Shown here piece by piece: positions 23,183-32,524 of a DNA stretch of 64,000 nucleotides. Source of the stretch: Rugalucina vietnamica (lineage: Eukaryota > Mollusca > Bivalvia > Lucinida > Lucinidae); NCBI GenBank assembly GCA_964017185.1, contig OZ024877.1, positions 4,876,006-4,940,005 of the forward strand, read 5' to 3'. The stretch's first letter is position 1. Every line of letters starts with the position of its first letter. A program made the position numbers and the translations under genes. Under the pieces are notes generated by a model. The model did no database searches, was not told where the DNA came from, and worked only from the letters and a program-made list of their open reading frames with translations.

Positions 23183-23617
23183 TTATTTACTCAAAAAATC
23201 TGGTGGAAACCTAAGATTTTTTCTTGTAAGTGTTCTCCTGCCTTTGTGAACAGGTCGATGTCTAGATTTGGACTGAGGCTTTTTGGATTTCTGATTTGAT
23301 TTTATACCCTCTGAGAACTGATCGATTGTAGACTGACCAAAAGATTTCAATGCTGATTTTCCTCTGTGTTTTAAAACTTGTTTGACATTCTGACCTTTAA
23401 CAATTTCTCTCAAAGCTTTAATTCCATGATCTTTTGCTACTTTTTTCGCACTCTGTATGCCAACTTTTGCTAAAGGTTTTAAAATTGGAGTAACTGTTCT
23501 CAAAGCAGCTTTAAAGATTGATCCTAAACCATTTCCATATTGTCTTGAAACGCCACGATAGACGGGATAATCGTTGAATCCCGACCCATATTGACAAATT
23601 GTTCCACGCGTACGCAT
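23183..23617 (-). CDS. Polinton basic core/pVI-like protein
   Basis: 144 residues, strongly basic toward the C-terminus (KKPQSKSRHRPVHKGRRTL). The N-terminus has QYGSGF and QYGNGL, both fitting the adenain cleavage pattern (M/I/L/N/Q)-X-G-X before G. Between and after them is an amphipathic stretch (LGSIFKAALRTVTPILKPLA). This layout resembles adenovirus precursor proteins VI/VII/X, which are trimmed by the protease and help in core packing or membrane disruption. The role here is inference. It is tightly spaced between the penton-like gene (7 bp) and the capsid gene (6 bp). Confidence 0.75.
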   Translation of the reverse strand: MRTRGTICQYGSGFNDYPVYRGVSRQYGNGLGSIFKAALRTVTPILKPLAKVGIQSAKKVAKDHGIKALREIVKGQNVKQVLKHRGKSALKSFGQSTIDQFSEGIKSNQKSKKPQSKSRHRPVHKGRRTLTRKNLRFPPDFLSK

Positions 23618-23624
23618 TATTAAA

Positions 23625-24470
23625 TTATTCTTTGGGTCTGAAATGTAACTTGATCAACGTCTTTCCAGTAATGAATGGAATATCTTCACCTGTATCACCT
23701 TTTATACTAATGTGAACTTGATCAATGTAAGATTTTGCAACAGGCACATAATGCAAATTCAAAAACTCTTGATGAAAATGAATTTCTCCTTGAATGTATT
23801 TGAAAGGAATAACTCTAAGTATTGGTGCAGTAACGTCTCCGATATAAGTGTAATTTGCCACATCTGAGTATACATAGAAACGATTGCTATGTGTATTTAA
23901 ATCTACACCATATTTGAACTGATACTTATCGTTTCCTATGGGTTTGCCAAAGAATGTTTTATCCACGCCTAGAATTTCTGCCAATGGTTGTGGAAACATC
24001 AAATGCATTTCATTTTTATATTCTCCCACGAAACGTACTTTTGTACGTTTGCTATTATTTCCATATGACAGAATGACTGAGTGATTAGCTGTGTCCAATG
24101 CAGTTTTGAAACGAGCATCGATCACTTTTTGCATCTCATGGATTAAGTGATGTGCAGAGGTGTAATTAGAATTTGGGATTTGTAGTCGATATTCTACACA
24201 GAAATCTTTTTCCGTGCATACTTCTGTTTCATTACTGGACAATTTGAGTCTCTTTGCAGCTTGTTCAGTTAATCTTAGAAAGAAAAAATTGTTGGCATCC
24301 GAAATATTTAAAATTTCTGCAGGAGTGATAATTTCTGCAAGAGCAACTTCCCAATTTTCTTTGTCAATTTGTATTGGATGATCTAAGCGTACCGTAAAAT
24401 TGGACTGTTTGTTACTTGGAAAAGTGTTCAAACAACTATCACTGAGTAATGTCAAGTAAAAATCTTTCAT
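23625..24470 (-). CDS. Polinton minor capsid (penton-like) protein
   Basis: 281 residues. It starts MKDFYLTLLSDSCLNTFPSN and goes on with NFTVRLDHPIQI and NWEVALAEIITPAEILN, the signature opening of the smaller conserved Polinton capsid protein, predicted as a single jelly roll (penton equivalent). Its ATG overlaps the stop of the membrane-protein gene as ATGA (24467-24470). The family call is by pattern; the fold is from published work on the family and not visible here. Confidence 0.8.
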   Translation of the reverse strand: MKDFYLTLLSDSCLNTFPSNKQSNFTVRLDHPIQIDKENWEVALAEIITPAEILNISDANNFFFLRLTEQAAKRLKLSSNETEVCTEKDFCVEYRLQIPNSNYTSAHHLIHEMQKVIDARFKTALDTANHSVILSYGNNSKRTKVRFVGEYKNEMHLMFPQPLAEILGVDKTFFGKPIGNDKYQFKYGVDLNTHSNRFYVYSDVANYTYIGDVTAPILRVIPFKYIQGEIHFHQEFLNLHYVPVAKSYIDQVHISIKGDTGEDIPFITGKTLIKLHFRPKE

Positions 24471-24772
24471 GATTTTACTTCTTTTGAAAGTTCGTCACTA
24501 GAAGAAGACAGAGATTGTTGTTTTCTGAATTTGAGGCCAGGTGATGGCAAAATGTACCCTATAGAACTGCTGAGTAAAATCAACCACAATTCTTTATCTG
24601 GACTTCTCAAACTGATATGAACTAGAGATGTGATGATTATCATGTATACTACAATGATCTGAGTGAAAAATGTTAAAGGATTTTTAGCTATTTTGGTTTT
24701 ACTGTCTGCAGATGATTGCACAGAAGTGTTATCACCACTGCGATTGAATGAACTTCTAAAATCCATTTTCAT
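24467..24772 (-). CDS. Polinton two-pass membrane protein
   Basis: 101 residues from the ATG at 24770-24772 (a second ATG follows two codons later; the longer frame begins with TTG). It has a polar N-terminus rich in Ser, then two hydrophobic segments, LTFFTQIIVVYMIIITSLV and ELWLILLSSSIGYILPSPG. The C-terminus is charged. A short membrane protein with the LLSSSIGYILPSP motif is common beside integrase in animal Polintons. Its function is unknown; a virion membrane or egress role is only a guess. It overlaps the penton-like gene by 4 bp and starts 4 bp after the integrase stop. Confidence 0.75.
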   Translation of the reverse strand: MKMDFRSSFNRSGDNTSVQSSADSKTKIAKNPLTFFTQIIVVYMIIITSLVHISLRSPDKELWLILLSSSIGYILPSPGLKFRKQQSLSSSSDELSKEVKS

Positions 24773-24776
24773 GCTT

Positions 24777-25847
24777 TTATACAAGATCAGACTCTAGAAT
24801 CCAACTGTCAAATTTAGATGGATATCCTTTCCAGTGTACTTTGATTTCTTTAACCCACTTTTTTCCAACTTTGCGTTTTCTGTGAGCTAAGACCGAATCG
24901 ATTTCAAAAATCTGATCTTTTTCGACACGTTGTAACTCTTGAGAGTAGAATGTACCACTGACAGATTCACCATCGAGATCTCTTATTTTATAGGTGGTGG
25001 GAAACTGCGTTTTCACCACATCAGAAATCTGAAACAATTCCTGTGTCCAATTTGGCAGATATCCTTTGTCAAATGTGCGTTTAGTTTTATTGATCCTAAC
25101 ATAATCAGCTACTTTGATTTTAGTTTGTTTTTGCAGTTTTTTAGGTTTGCCAAAAAGAATTTCAGACACTTGAGGTTCGTTCTCTTTTGTCACAGAAACA
25201 GGTGCACGTTTGATACTTCTGTGATATGCATGATTGTAACCTTCGACTAATTTTGGAAGAACATCAACATATCGCAAAGTGCGATTGTGCGTGAAATACT
25301 TCCACATGCGACTTTTCAAAGTTCTTTGGAATCTTTCAACAATACTTGCTTTTGTTTCTGGGTTTTCAGTTGTGAAGAAATGAATTTTCTTAGATTTTAA
25401 AAAACCTTGAAAGTCTCTGTTTTTGAATTCTGTACCTTTGTCAGTTTGCAAACTTTTTGGTTGACGCCCATTTTTCAACACAAGTTTAAATGCATTTACT
25501 AAAGTCTTTCCCGTCTTGTCTGCAATGGGTACAACCCATGCAAATTTTGAAAACACATCGATAATGCAAAGCAGATATCTAAACTTATCATTGGACTTTG
25601 ACATTTTTGACATGTCTGCTAGATCGGCTTGCCATTGATGATCAATTCCTGCAACCACAGTCTTACGACGTAAAAATTTTCTTCTGATAGGTTTATGTAA
25701 AGTGTAGGTCTGTTGTTTTTTCAACCAATTTCTGACATCTTTCAATTTGACATTTTTAGAAGATTTTCTAGCAAGCTTGTACAAAGCTTGTTCACCAGCA
25801 TAACCTGCAGGACTTTTTGGATCATAATACAATTTGTCGAAATTCAT
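24777..25847 (-). CDS. INT: Polinton integrase with C-terminal chromodomain
   Basis: 356 residues. It is a retroviral-type rve integrase: Asp75 in WQADLADMS, Asp136 in LQTDKGTEF, Glu171 in IVERFQRTLKSRM. It inserts element ends and makes the 6-bp duplication. The N-terminal part lacks an obvious HHCC zinc site. After an SH3-like region (KIKVADYVRINK, then GYLPNWTQELF) the C-terminus is a chromodomain (residues about 312-356: FEIDSVLAHRKRK, then VKEIKVHWKGYPSKFDSW), which may guide insertion to chromatin marks. Its ATG overlaps the upstream stop as TAATG at 25845-25849. A TATATAAAAG lies 68 bp upstream inside the previous gene. Confidence 0.95.
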   Translation of the reverse strand: MNFDKLYYDPKSPAGYAGEQALYKLARKSSKNVKLKDVRNWLKKQQTYTLHKPIRRKFLRRKTVVAGIDHQWQADLADMSKMSKSNDKFRYLLCIIDVFSKFAWVVPIADKTGKTLVNAFKLVLKNGRQPKSLQTDKGTEFKNRDFQGFLKSKKIHFFTTENPETKASIVERFQRTLKSRMWKYFTHNRTLRYVDVLPKLVEGYNHAYHRSIKRAPVSVTKENEPQVSEILFGKPKKLQKQTKIKVADYVRINKTKRTFDKGYLPNWTQELFQISDVVKTQFPTTYKIRDLDGESVSGTFYSQELQRVEKDQIFEIDSVLAHRKRKVGKKWVKEIKVHWKGYPSKFDSWILESDLV

Positions 25848-26692
25848 TATTGATCATCGTAAGTGAGCCACTGTTTGGGTTGGAACTTTGGCGTAGACAT
25901 TTCTTCTTTTATATAACTTTTTGTGGCAGACAAAGGAGAATACAACTGCTTTTTAATTTTTGCTAGCTCGGACGGTGTAAATTCTGATTTGACTTTTCTT
26001 TTAGTTGTTTTCTGTGTTTTAGAAACGGGAATACGACTTGCACGTTTACGTGTTGTCGAAACACGTTTTTGGGCTGGTGTGACATAATTGTCATCTGGAG
26101 TTCTAGGAGATACGCCCCGATGCATCCACTCCCACCTTTCCCTATTTCCAATTACATCTTGAGGAATATTCATTTCTCTTAACCCTTCAGCAAATGGTTG
26201 CCATCCCGTGGGTTCACTGCCTTTTCTATGTCTTAAAACATCATTGACCAAGTCAATGATATTAGATCCTTCAATAGCTTTACCATAAAATTTTACGGTA
26301 CCATCATCATGCCAAGTCATGTTAGGATTATCTTTTAAAATGTTAAGTAAAAGTTGTGCTTTTCGTTTCATCGTGCTAGGTACACTATCTAATACAAGTT
26401 GGTTCATTCTAGAGGAACTGGATGTTACACTTGGTAATTTTAAAGATTGATCTTGCAATGCTTTTTTGTGAGCCGATTGAAATTTGTGTAAAGTTTCACC
26501 AAATAACTGAGCTTTTTCAGCTTCGGATATGTCTTCGTCAGCCATGACCGAAGATAAGTCTCTTTGAAGACTTGCTGTGGCAGACACATTTGGATTAGGT
26601 GGTAATCTAGGTTTTTGAATTTGTTCTTCTTTCCAGCGTTTCATGTCTTCCCAAAGTTTAAATGGAACAATGGCCATTTTACGCCCTTCCAT
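25847..26692 (-). CDS. Polinton-conserved protein of unknown function
   Basis: 281 residues from the ATG at 26690-26692, or 276 from the ATG at 26675-26677 (MAIVPFKLWEDMKRWKEEQ), which sits just after the upstream stop and may be the better start. Motifs: a Trp-rich opening, a helical middle, SNIIDLVNDVLRHRK, PTGWQPFAEGL, then a Lys/Arg-rich tail with RKRASRIPVSKTQ. I know the FxxGL-type block from animal Polintons but not its role. The basic tail suggests nucleic-acid contact. It ends in TAATG with integrase. Confidence 0.7.
   Translation of the reverse strand: MEGRKMAIVPFKLWEDMKRWKEEQIQKPRLPPNPNVSATASLQRDLSSVMADEDISEAEKAQLFGETLHKFQSAHKKALQDQSLKLPSVTSSSSRMNQLVLDSVPSTMKRKAQLLLNILKDNPNMTWHDDGTVKFYGKAIEGSNIIDLVNDVLRHRKGSEPTGWQPFAEGLREMNIPQDVIGNRERWEWMHRGVSPRTPDDNYVTPAQKRVSTTRKRASRIPVSKTQKTTKRKVKSEFTPSELAKIKKQLYSPLSATKSYIKEEMSTPKFQPKQWLTYDDQ
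25906..25915 (-). promoter_or_regulatory. TATA box for integrase (inside upstream gene)
   Basis: TATATAAAAG on the minus strand, 68 bp before the integrase ATG and within the coding region of the preceding gene. Confidence 0.45.
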
Positions 26693-27083
26693 GATGAGGA
26701 TTGAGGAGACTTCCAAGTACTGAACCAACAATGGGAGCAAGCAAAGGTTTTAGTAATAAACCGAGCAATGCACCTCCTTTCTGATTGATAATTTTCTTTT
26801 TATCTGGCACAGACACTTGCTTTGAACTCAGTAAACGTATGTGACGTTGTCGAGCTTGCAATTTTTGTTTTTGAGCTTTTGTCAAACGGACATTGCCTTT
26901 TATAATGTTCAGGCAACATTCACCGACTGAGTCGATGACTTCTTTAGGTGAATCATTGATCATTTTTTGACGACATCTAGGTGGTAAATGAGTCAGGCCT
27001 TCAAGAAAAGAACCATACGATTTGATTAAACTTTTTTTCTTTAATATTTTTCTAGTACGACGCTTTGTTTTAGTAGCTGCCAT
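26679..27083 (-). CDS. Polinton small basic protein with adenain-like site
   Basis: 134 residues from the ATG at 27081-27083 (the open frame extends upstream only through TTG). It starts MAATKTKRRTRKILKKKS. The middle has Cys residues (PPRCRQKM, GECCLNII). The C-terminus is INQKGGALLGLLLKPLLAPI, a hydrophobic tail after QKGG, which fits the adenain consensus (M/I/L/N/Q)-X-G-G before X. Cleavage there would free a hydrophobic peptide. This matches small virion-type proteins in other Polintons. The role is inferred. Confidence 0.72.
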   Translation of the reverse strand: MAATKTKRRTRKILKKKSLIKSYGSFLEGLTHLPPRCRQKMINDSPKEVIDSVGECCLNIIKGNVRLTKAQKQKLQARQRHIRLLSSKQVSVPDKKKIINQKGGALLGLLLKPLLAPIVGSVLGSLLNPHHGRA

Positions 27084-27129
27084 GCTGATGCAATTTTGCA
27101 AACTGTGTTAAAACTTATTTGACATTGAG

Positions 27130-27137
27130 CTTTTATA
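27130..27137 (-). promoter_or_regulatory. TATA box for the 134-aa basic protein
   Basis: TATAAAAG on the minus strand, 47 bp before the ATG at 27083, directly after a 28-bp A/T run. Confidence 0.6.
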
Positions 27138-27139
27138 GT

Positions 27140-27167
27140 GTTTTTTTTTTTTTTTTTTTTTTTTTTT
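27140..27167 (-). repeat. A-tract abutting a stop codon
   Basis: About 28 T on the plus strand; on the minus strand it is a run of A that begins with the last base of the TGA of the 265-aa basic gene and ends at the next TATA box. Confidence 0.85.
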
Positions 27168-27964
27168 CAAAATAAAAGTCGTTTCTTAGCAGTTCTTCTT
27201 ACAAGTTCTTGTTTTGCTCTTTTTATTCTTTCAACATCAGAAGGAAATGCAGTTTGATCATTCATGACAAACTCTTTTGGATCTAACAAGTGCATGTATG
27301 GAATAGTTCCGTGTCGTTTCTGAAATGTAGGACTGTTTTGCATGATGTAACGTTGTTTTGAATTCAGAGGTGAAACAATTGGTTTTGGTGAAGTTCTAAG
27401 TGGTGAAAATCTTGCAATTGACAAAGACATTCGTCTTGCATTGGCATCAGGTGAAGACATTCCTAGATTTTGCCAACTTGTACCTACTGCTGGTGAATTA
27501 GGACTTACAGATTTACTTTTTTTATTTCTTCTTTTGGTCACATATTTATCATTGATACGTTTTTTGGATTTTTTGGCAGGCCTTTTTTTAGATTTAGATT
27601 TCTTTGGAGTTGATCTTTTACGTCTCAAGAGTTTAGTACCATCCCATCGAATCAAACTTCTGATAATTACACCACCAAAGAAACCACCACCGCCTGGTTT
27701 TAGAATGATACTACGTTTGACTTCTGGATCTGTCATTGCACTTGCTAATTTTCTAACATCATCTTTATGTCTATCCATGAAGTTTTTAGTTTGTTTAGGC
27801 AATTTCATTTTTCCCTCAATGATTTTACGAGCTGCTAATGAAAACCATTTGATCATTTCAGCTAAACCTGCATTAAGCAAAGTTTTTCGTTTTTGAGCAT
27901 CGTGTTCTTTGCTCAAATTGTAAAGTGCACGAATCAAGTTAGCAGATGTTTTTCCTACAGCCAT
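27167..27964 (-). CDS. Polinton basic protein of unknown function
   Basis: 265 residues, ATG at 27962-27964. It has a helical N-terminus (ANLIRALYNLSKEHDAQKR), a Gly-rich centre (LKPGGGGFFGGVIIRSL), a highly basic block (TPKKSKSKKRPAKKSKKRI) that looks like a nuclear signal and DNA-binding tail, and a Ser-Pro-rich region (SLSIARFSPLRTSPKP) suited to phosphorylation. I do not recognise a named family. The charge suggests a genome-packing (core) protein; that is inference. Its stop is followed at once by an A tract. Confidence 0.65.
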   Translation of the reverse strand: MAVGKTSANLIRALYNLSKEHDAQKRKTLLNAGLAEMIKWFSLAARKIIEGKMKLPKQTKNFMDRHKDDVRKLASAMTDPEVKRSIILKPGGGGFFGGVIIRSLIRWDGTKLLRRKRSTPKKSKSKKRPAKKSKKRINDKYVTKRRNKKSKSVSPNSPAVGTSWQNLGMSSPDANARRMSLSIARFSPLRTSPKPIVSPLNSKQRYIMQNSPTFQKRHGTIPYMHLLDPKEFVMNDQTAFPSDVERIKRAKQELVRRTAKKRLLF

Positions 27965-28000
27965 GATGACTTAACTGATCAATGTCAAACCAAACACATC

Positions 28001-28008
28001 CTTTTATA
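28001..28008 (-). promoter_or_regulatory. TATA box for the 265-aa basic protein
   Basis: TATAAAAG on the minus strand, 37 bp before the ATG, overlapping the last codons of the ATPase gene. Confidence 0.6.
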
Positions 28009-28693
28009 CGCTTGGAAAATACACAACTGGCCCTGATTGATCTGATTTTGTAAACCAATGTTGAAAAATATTTGTTCTCAATCTCAAGTAATTTGGTGTG
28101 GTTGGTTTCAAATCGATCAGTAAGTAACCATGAGGTTTTGATGTTGCATCGTTAAAGGCAGGAATCATATGTGGTGTTTGCAGTTGATTGGAAAGAACTT
28201 TGATCTGCATTTTGTCCCTTGGACTTTGGAACAAAACCAGATAATGAGCATTCAAACTAATTGTTCGAGATGCTTTGCTTTGTTGAAATAAGTTTTGTGT
28301 GATGTAGACCAAACTCGCATTTCTATGATGTCCTTTTCTCGTAAACCATAACTTAATTTTTTCTTCATCTTTGTCTCCCAACATATCGTCAAAGATGACT
28401 AAGTGTGGTACACTGACATCAGTGACGATGTCATCCTCGTCATCTGGGATGCCGAGAATGAATTTTATGTTTGATCCTTCACGTTCTTGCAGGATATTGT
28501 AGGCAGATTGCCATTCTTTGTAACACCACACAATTTGTTGTGGTTGAATGTCAAACAAATTTTCTTTGTATTCAATCATTTTCTTAACAAATTCCGTTTT
28601 TCCAGAACCACTAGGACCAGATATAAAGATATTGGCAGTATGTTTGAAGAACAAACTACCAATATCTTGTTGTAAAACTTGTATAGCCGACAT
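28004..28693 (-). CDS. ATP: Polinton genome-packaging ATPase (FtsK/HerA-A32 type)
   Basis: 229 residues. Walker A is GPSGSGKT (residues 26-33), Walker B is HLVIFDD (97-103), and a polar sensor-like motif YITQN lies at 130-134. This is the compact A32/FtsK-HerA ATPase that pumps DNA into capsids in Polintons, adenovirus-like and larger DNA viruses. It is full length for the family. It is separated from the polymerase gene by a 364-bp AT-rich gap that holds its own TATA box. Confidence 0.92.
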   Translation of the reverse strand: MSAIQVLQQDIGSLFFKHTANIFISGPSGSGKTEFVKKMIEYKENLFDIQPQQIVWCYKEWQSAYNILQEREGSNIKFILGIPDDEDDIVTDVSVPHLVIFDDMLGDKDEEKIKLWFTRKGHHRNASLVYITQNLFQQSKASRTISLNAHYLVLFQSPRDKMQIKVLSNQLQTPHMIPAFNDATSKPHGYLLIDLKPTTPNYLRLRTNIFQHWFTKSDQSGPVVYFPSV

Positions 28694-29057
28694 GACCTTA
28701 ACTGTTTAACTGTGTAACAAACTGATGAAAGAACAAGAAAGACGTGTTTTTATATGTTTTTTTAATTGCATGACAAAACAAATGTCTGCAAAAAATTGAC
28801 ATCTTGTAACCTAGAAAAAGTTTTTGCTAAAAAATTTACATCTTGTCACCTAACAATATTTTTTTAAATTAACATCAAACAATTGCAAAAAACTTTTGTG
28901 GAAACAATTTTGTGAAACATTATTTAACATTTGCAAAAACAGGTTTCGACAAAAAAAAACCTTTTTGTCAACTTGTATACTTTCTGTGTTCTATACTTTC
29001 TGTGTTCAAGTCATATCACTCTGTTCAACTTTTGTTCAGTTCATTTTTTTTTGTCTC
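28694..29057. other. AT-rich gap between ATPase and polymerase genes
   Basis: No gene. It contains the ATPase TATA box (TATAAAA on the minus strand, 28747-28754, 54 bp before the ATG). A tandem pair of related pieces, ACATCTTGTAACCTA and ACATCTTGTCACCTA, lies near 28799-28855. Confidence 0.6.
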
Positions 29058-32000
29058 TTACAAATCATATCCATAGGGTACCGTGTAACCTTTAACTAAA
29101 ACCACGCGTTTATTGTACGTGAATTTATAAGTCTTTGTTTGTTCTTCAGTGGTTACTTTCCTGTCACTGTGCTTTTTGATTCTATTGTATTTGGCAGTCA
29201 CTGAAAAGTTCCTACTTTCAGACTTTGACCATTCCAACATCTGATGGAAATGTATCAGCTGAGACGTGTTATAGTCCAGTGTCAATCCTTTCACTTTACA
29301 TGTAGATTTTCTTTGTCCATCTTTCTCCACATACTCATATCCATAGTTCTTAGGTCCCATACCAACAAATTTCACAATTCTTGCATCTGGTACTTCATCA
29401 GTCCATTCACCAAGACGATCCCCAATTTCTGGATTCCATTTATCTGGTTCGTGAACGTAGATGATTGAGTCCGTGTCAAAGTACAATACTCTTGATCCCA
29501 GTTTATCTAACTTATCGTACAATCTCAACCTGGCTTGTGCCGTCACAAATGCACCTACAACCACATTGCTACAAGTGTGAGGTTCAACAAGATTGTCTGT
29601 TTCTTCCCAGTTCACGTGTACAAACCTTTCTCCGTATATGTCTACATTCTTCACGATCTTAGATGGATTTGTTATCAGTTCAAAATATTTGGCTGGGTCA
29701 GATATGTATTCAGTCTTTGTCATTTTTTCACGCTGTGCCAGCTTACCCCACAAACTATTCAACATAATCTTGGCAATAGCTCTCAGTCCGGGATTCTTTT
29801 CTATTTCTTCTAATGAGATTCCTTCTGCTTCAAAGTAATCACGTATGAATTTTTCCTTGTCAGCTTCGGTCTTGCACCATTCGGGATAGCCACTCGATTC
29901 TTGCTTGACTTTCAAGAAGACATCGATGTACTTCGTGAAGATACCACCCTCGCCAGTTTTCTTGTCATATTGTGTCGTCTCCGGGAAATGCCACACTTCA
30001 TACACGTCCAGTAATTCATATCCTTTTTCTAATGCAGCCTTTAACTCAATGCTAACCCAAGTTCCTACAAGTGCTCTTTCGTCTTCTGAATGTGTACACT
30101 TTTGGGAGGGATCACATCTTTCTGCACAAGTTCTACATAAGGGAAACATGAGTTTATTGTTACATTTGTAAGGGAGTACGGGATGAAACAAGTCTCTAGG
30201 AGGCAATACCTTACATTTGATCAGTCCTTCATATTGTTCAATACTGTCTTTGTCCACGTTTTCTTGAGATAGGATGGTTGGATGACCCAAGGGAAACAGT
30301 CCATACTTGCATACGGTTGGGTACAGGGAACAGACGTCAATGTACTTGATTTCATCCTGTGATGTCTCGTCGATTTCATGATAGAGTTTTGTTGAATTGG
30401 TCCGGCCACCAAACAAAGCATCTCTTGGTCTCAGTGGATCTAAGTTGGTAAAGTGAGAGTCTACAGTCTTTCTGAATTCTTCGTCCTCTTTGTACTTTCT
30501 GTCATATTCACATTCCCACATCTCGATTACGAGGTATCCATTGTCTTTGAATTTCTGCATCAGGTAGTTGGTGTTAGTATACAGTTGTCCCATCGTCTGA
30601 CAGCTTTGTTTGTGAATCGTCTCTCTATCTGGGAAATGTGTTGGACAACCATGCCAGTAACATCCGTGGAACTCGTAGATAGTTCTAGATTCTCTGTGAT
30701 AACCATCCACGCAGTGTCCACATATCCTAGCTTCTCCTCCATTCAGTGCATGTTGTATCTCTATATCTTGTTCCTTTGCTATACTTTGAATCCATCTCAC
30801 TGCTTTGATCGAGTAGTTTTTCTGGTTTGGATATCCTTCTGGAGGAATGATGGCAACACAATTTTCAGGCATGTAGTTCTTTCTCCAGACTTTGGAACAG
30901 GCTTGGGCAATCGTACAGGATTCCATCAAAGGATCTAAACCACTGATATCTTTCAGGATCTTTCTGAAACTCCCGCATCCACGCCTCAATATATCCACAT
31001 CACTCCGACAATATTCTTCCATCTCTCGTCTAAAGTCAAAGATCGTTCCAGACTCTACTTTTTCGTTGTACCATTTGTAAAATTCGGTCCTATCCTTTTC
31101 TGACATCTGTCCGGGCATGTACATCTCTGCAGGGAAGTAAGGTCCTACATAGTCCTGATTGGCTTGTGTATTGGCAAGATGAGGAAAGTAGCCTTTCTTC
31201 ATTTCTTTCAATCCAAATGTCTTTGGGAAATTGGCAAGTCTCATATGCAGGAACAAGTACGAGTCCAGGAATGTCACTTTGCCTATTCTCATTCTCATGA
31301 TCGTGTTTCCATTCATGATCACGTCAGGTTTCATTGTCCCATTTTCCAAGATGTGTCTCAAGATAAACTGTCCATCGTATCCACCAAAGTTATGAGCTAT
31401 ACAAGTCACTCCTTTATTATCATCTCCCAGTATCCAAGCGCAAAATCTAGATAGCGTATCTGTTCCTTCGAAGATAACTTCTCGTCCCCCTGGTAACGTG
31501 CTGCAACCTGGACAATATTCATCGCTAGGCAGATCTATGCAGTAATCGCAAGCTCTTTGTGCCACGCAAAAGTTGACTTGATGTTCTCCAGTTTCTTGTG
31601 ATGACTCGAAATCGAAGAAGACGAATTTCGGACCAGTACTTGTTTTCTCTTCATCTTCGCTTTCCTCGGCATCTGAATCTGCAGCCTTAGATACATTTTT
31701 CTTAGATACATACTTCTGAATGTAGCATTGATGATTTGGACCTACAATTTCCTTACAGATCTTACACTTTCTATTACCAGGACATACATGATTCTTTTTG
31801 TTACCAACGATACGACGTGAACACTTTTCACAATTGTATACAAGTTGACAAATAGATTTCTTCTGATTACCCTTAATTGCCTTATGATTATCAAAACAAT
31901 TTTGACTCTTAAAAGTTCTCTTACAATCAACACATTTGACTTTCTGTCCAGGTATACATGGAATGTCACTATAGCAACCATCACATCCATCACTGCATCG

Positions 32001-32359
32001 ATGATCTCCTCGTTGATTGTACCCAGTATCGCAATACTCGCAGTAGTATGAACACCCCATCAGTCCCGTCACCTTGGTTACAGTATCGTAGTGTTTGTCC
32101 CCATTCCAGTACAGATGTATGACTTTCGTCTCTCGTTTTTTCTTGAATTGAAGTGGAAAGATCAGTCCATCCTTAGGATGTTGTGAATGGACTTTGATCA
32201 GGTAGTCTGGAGCCAATACAGCCTGAATCTTCTTGTACTCCTCAATGCCACAGACTTGGTCGTGAGGAATCTTAGCTTGGTCCAGTAACTTCTTTGCTTC
32301 CCGAGTCTGCATTGGACGATCAGAGTACTTAATGTTTTTCCAGTTTTTCTGCCAAGTAT
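29058..32359 (-). CDS. POLB: Polinton protein-primed DNA polymerase B, exon 2
   Basis: Main exon, 1,099 complete codons plus two bases plus stop. Order: a Cys/His-rich zinc-finger region (CSYYCEYCD to about CYIQK, some twenty Cys), 3'-5' exonuclease motif VFFDFESSQ (near 31613), AHNFGGYDGQF (Exo II), polymerase motif A DVCSLYPT (near 30330), motif B KIMLNSLWGKL (near 29765) and motif C YFDTDSIIY (near 29470). It would copy the element from protein-primed ends. Exon 2 starts at 32359 after a TTTTCAG acceptor, in phase with exon 1. The joined product is about 1,311 residues. No further intron or break is seen. Confidence 0.95.
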
Positions 32360-32524
32360 CTGAAAATGGAAATTGTGAAAAAACTAAACAATCAAGTACT
32401 AAGAAAACATTTCTTTGGATCTTTTTTCAATAGACCTCAGTTACTCAAAACTTATGAAAGCGTACATCAGGTGCAAACATATAATCATGTTTAAGGTTTA
32501 AATTAGTTTTTACAAGATTCTAAC
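32360..32524 (-). other. Phase-1 intron in the polymerase gene (165 bp)
   Basis: GT at 32524-32523 and AG at 32361-32360 on the minus strand, with a pyrimidine-rich acceptor. Without removal, exon 1 meets TAG at 32520-32522. With removal the frames match exactly. Confidence 0.85.

Noticed and set aside
24774..24781. TATAAAAG as promoter of the membrane-protein gene
   Set aside because: It lies only 2 bp before the first ATG, so a start site 30 bp on would be inside the gene; no other Met is near.
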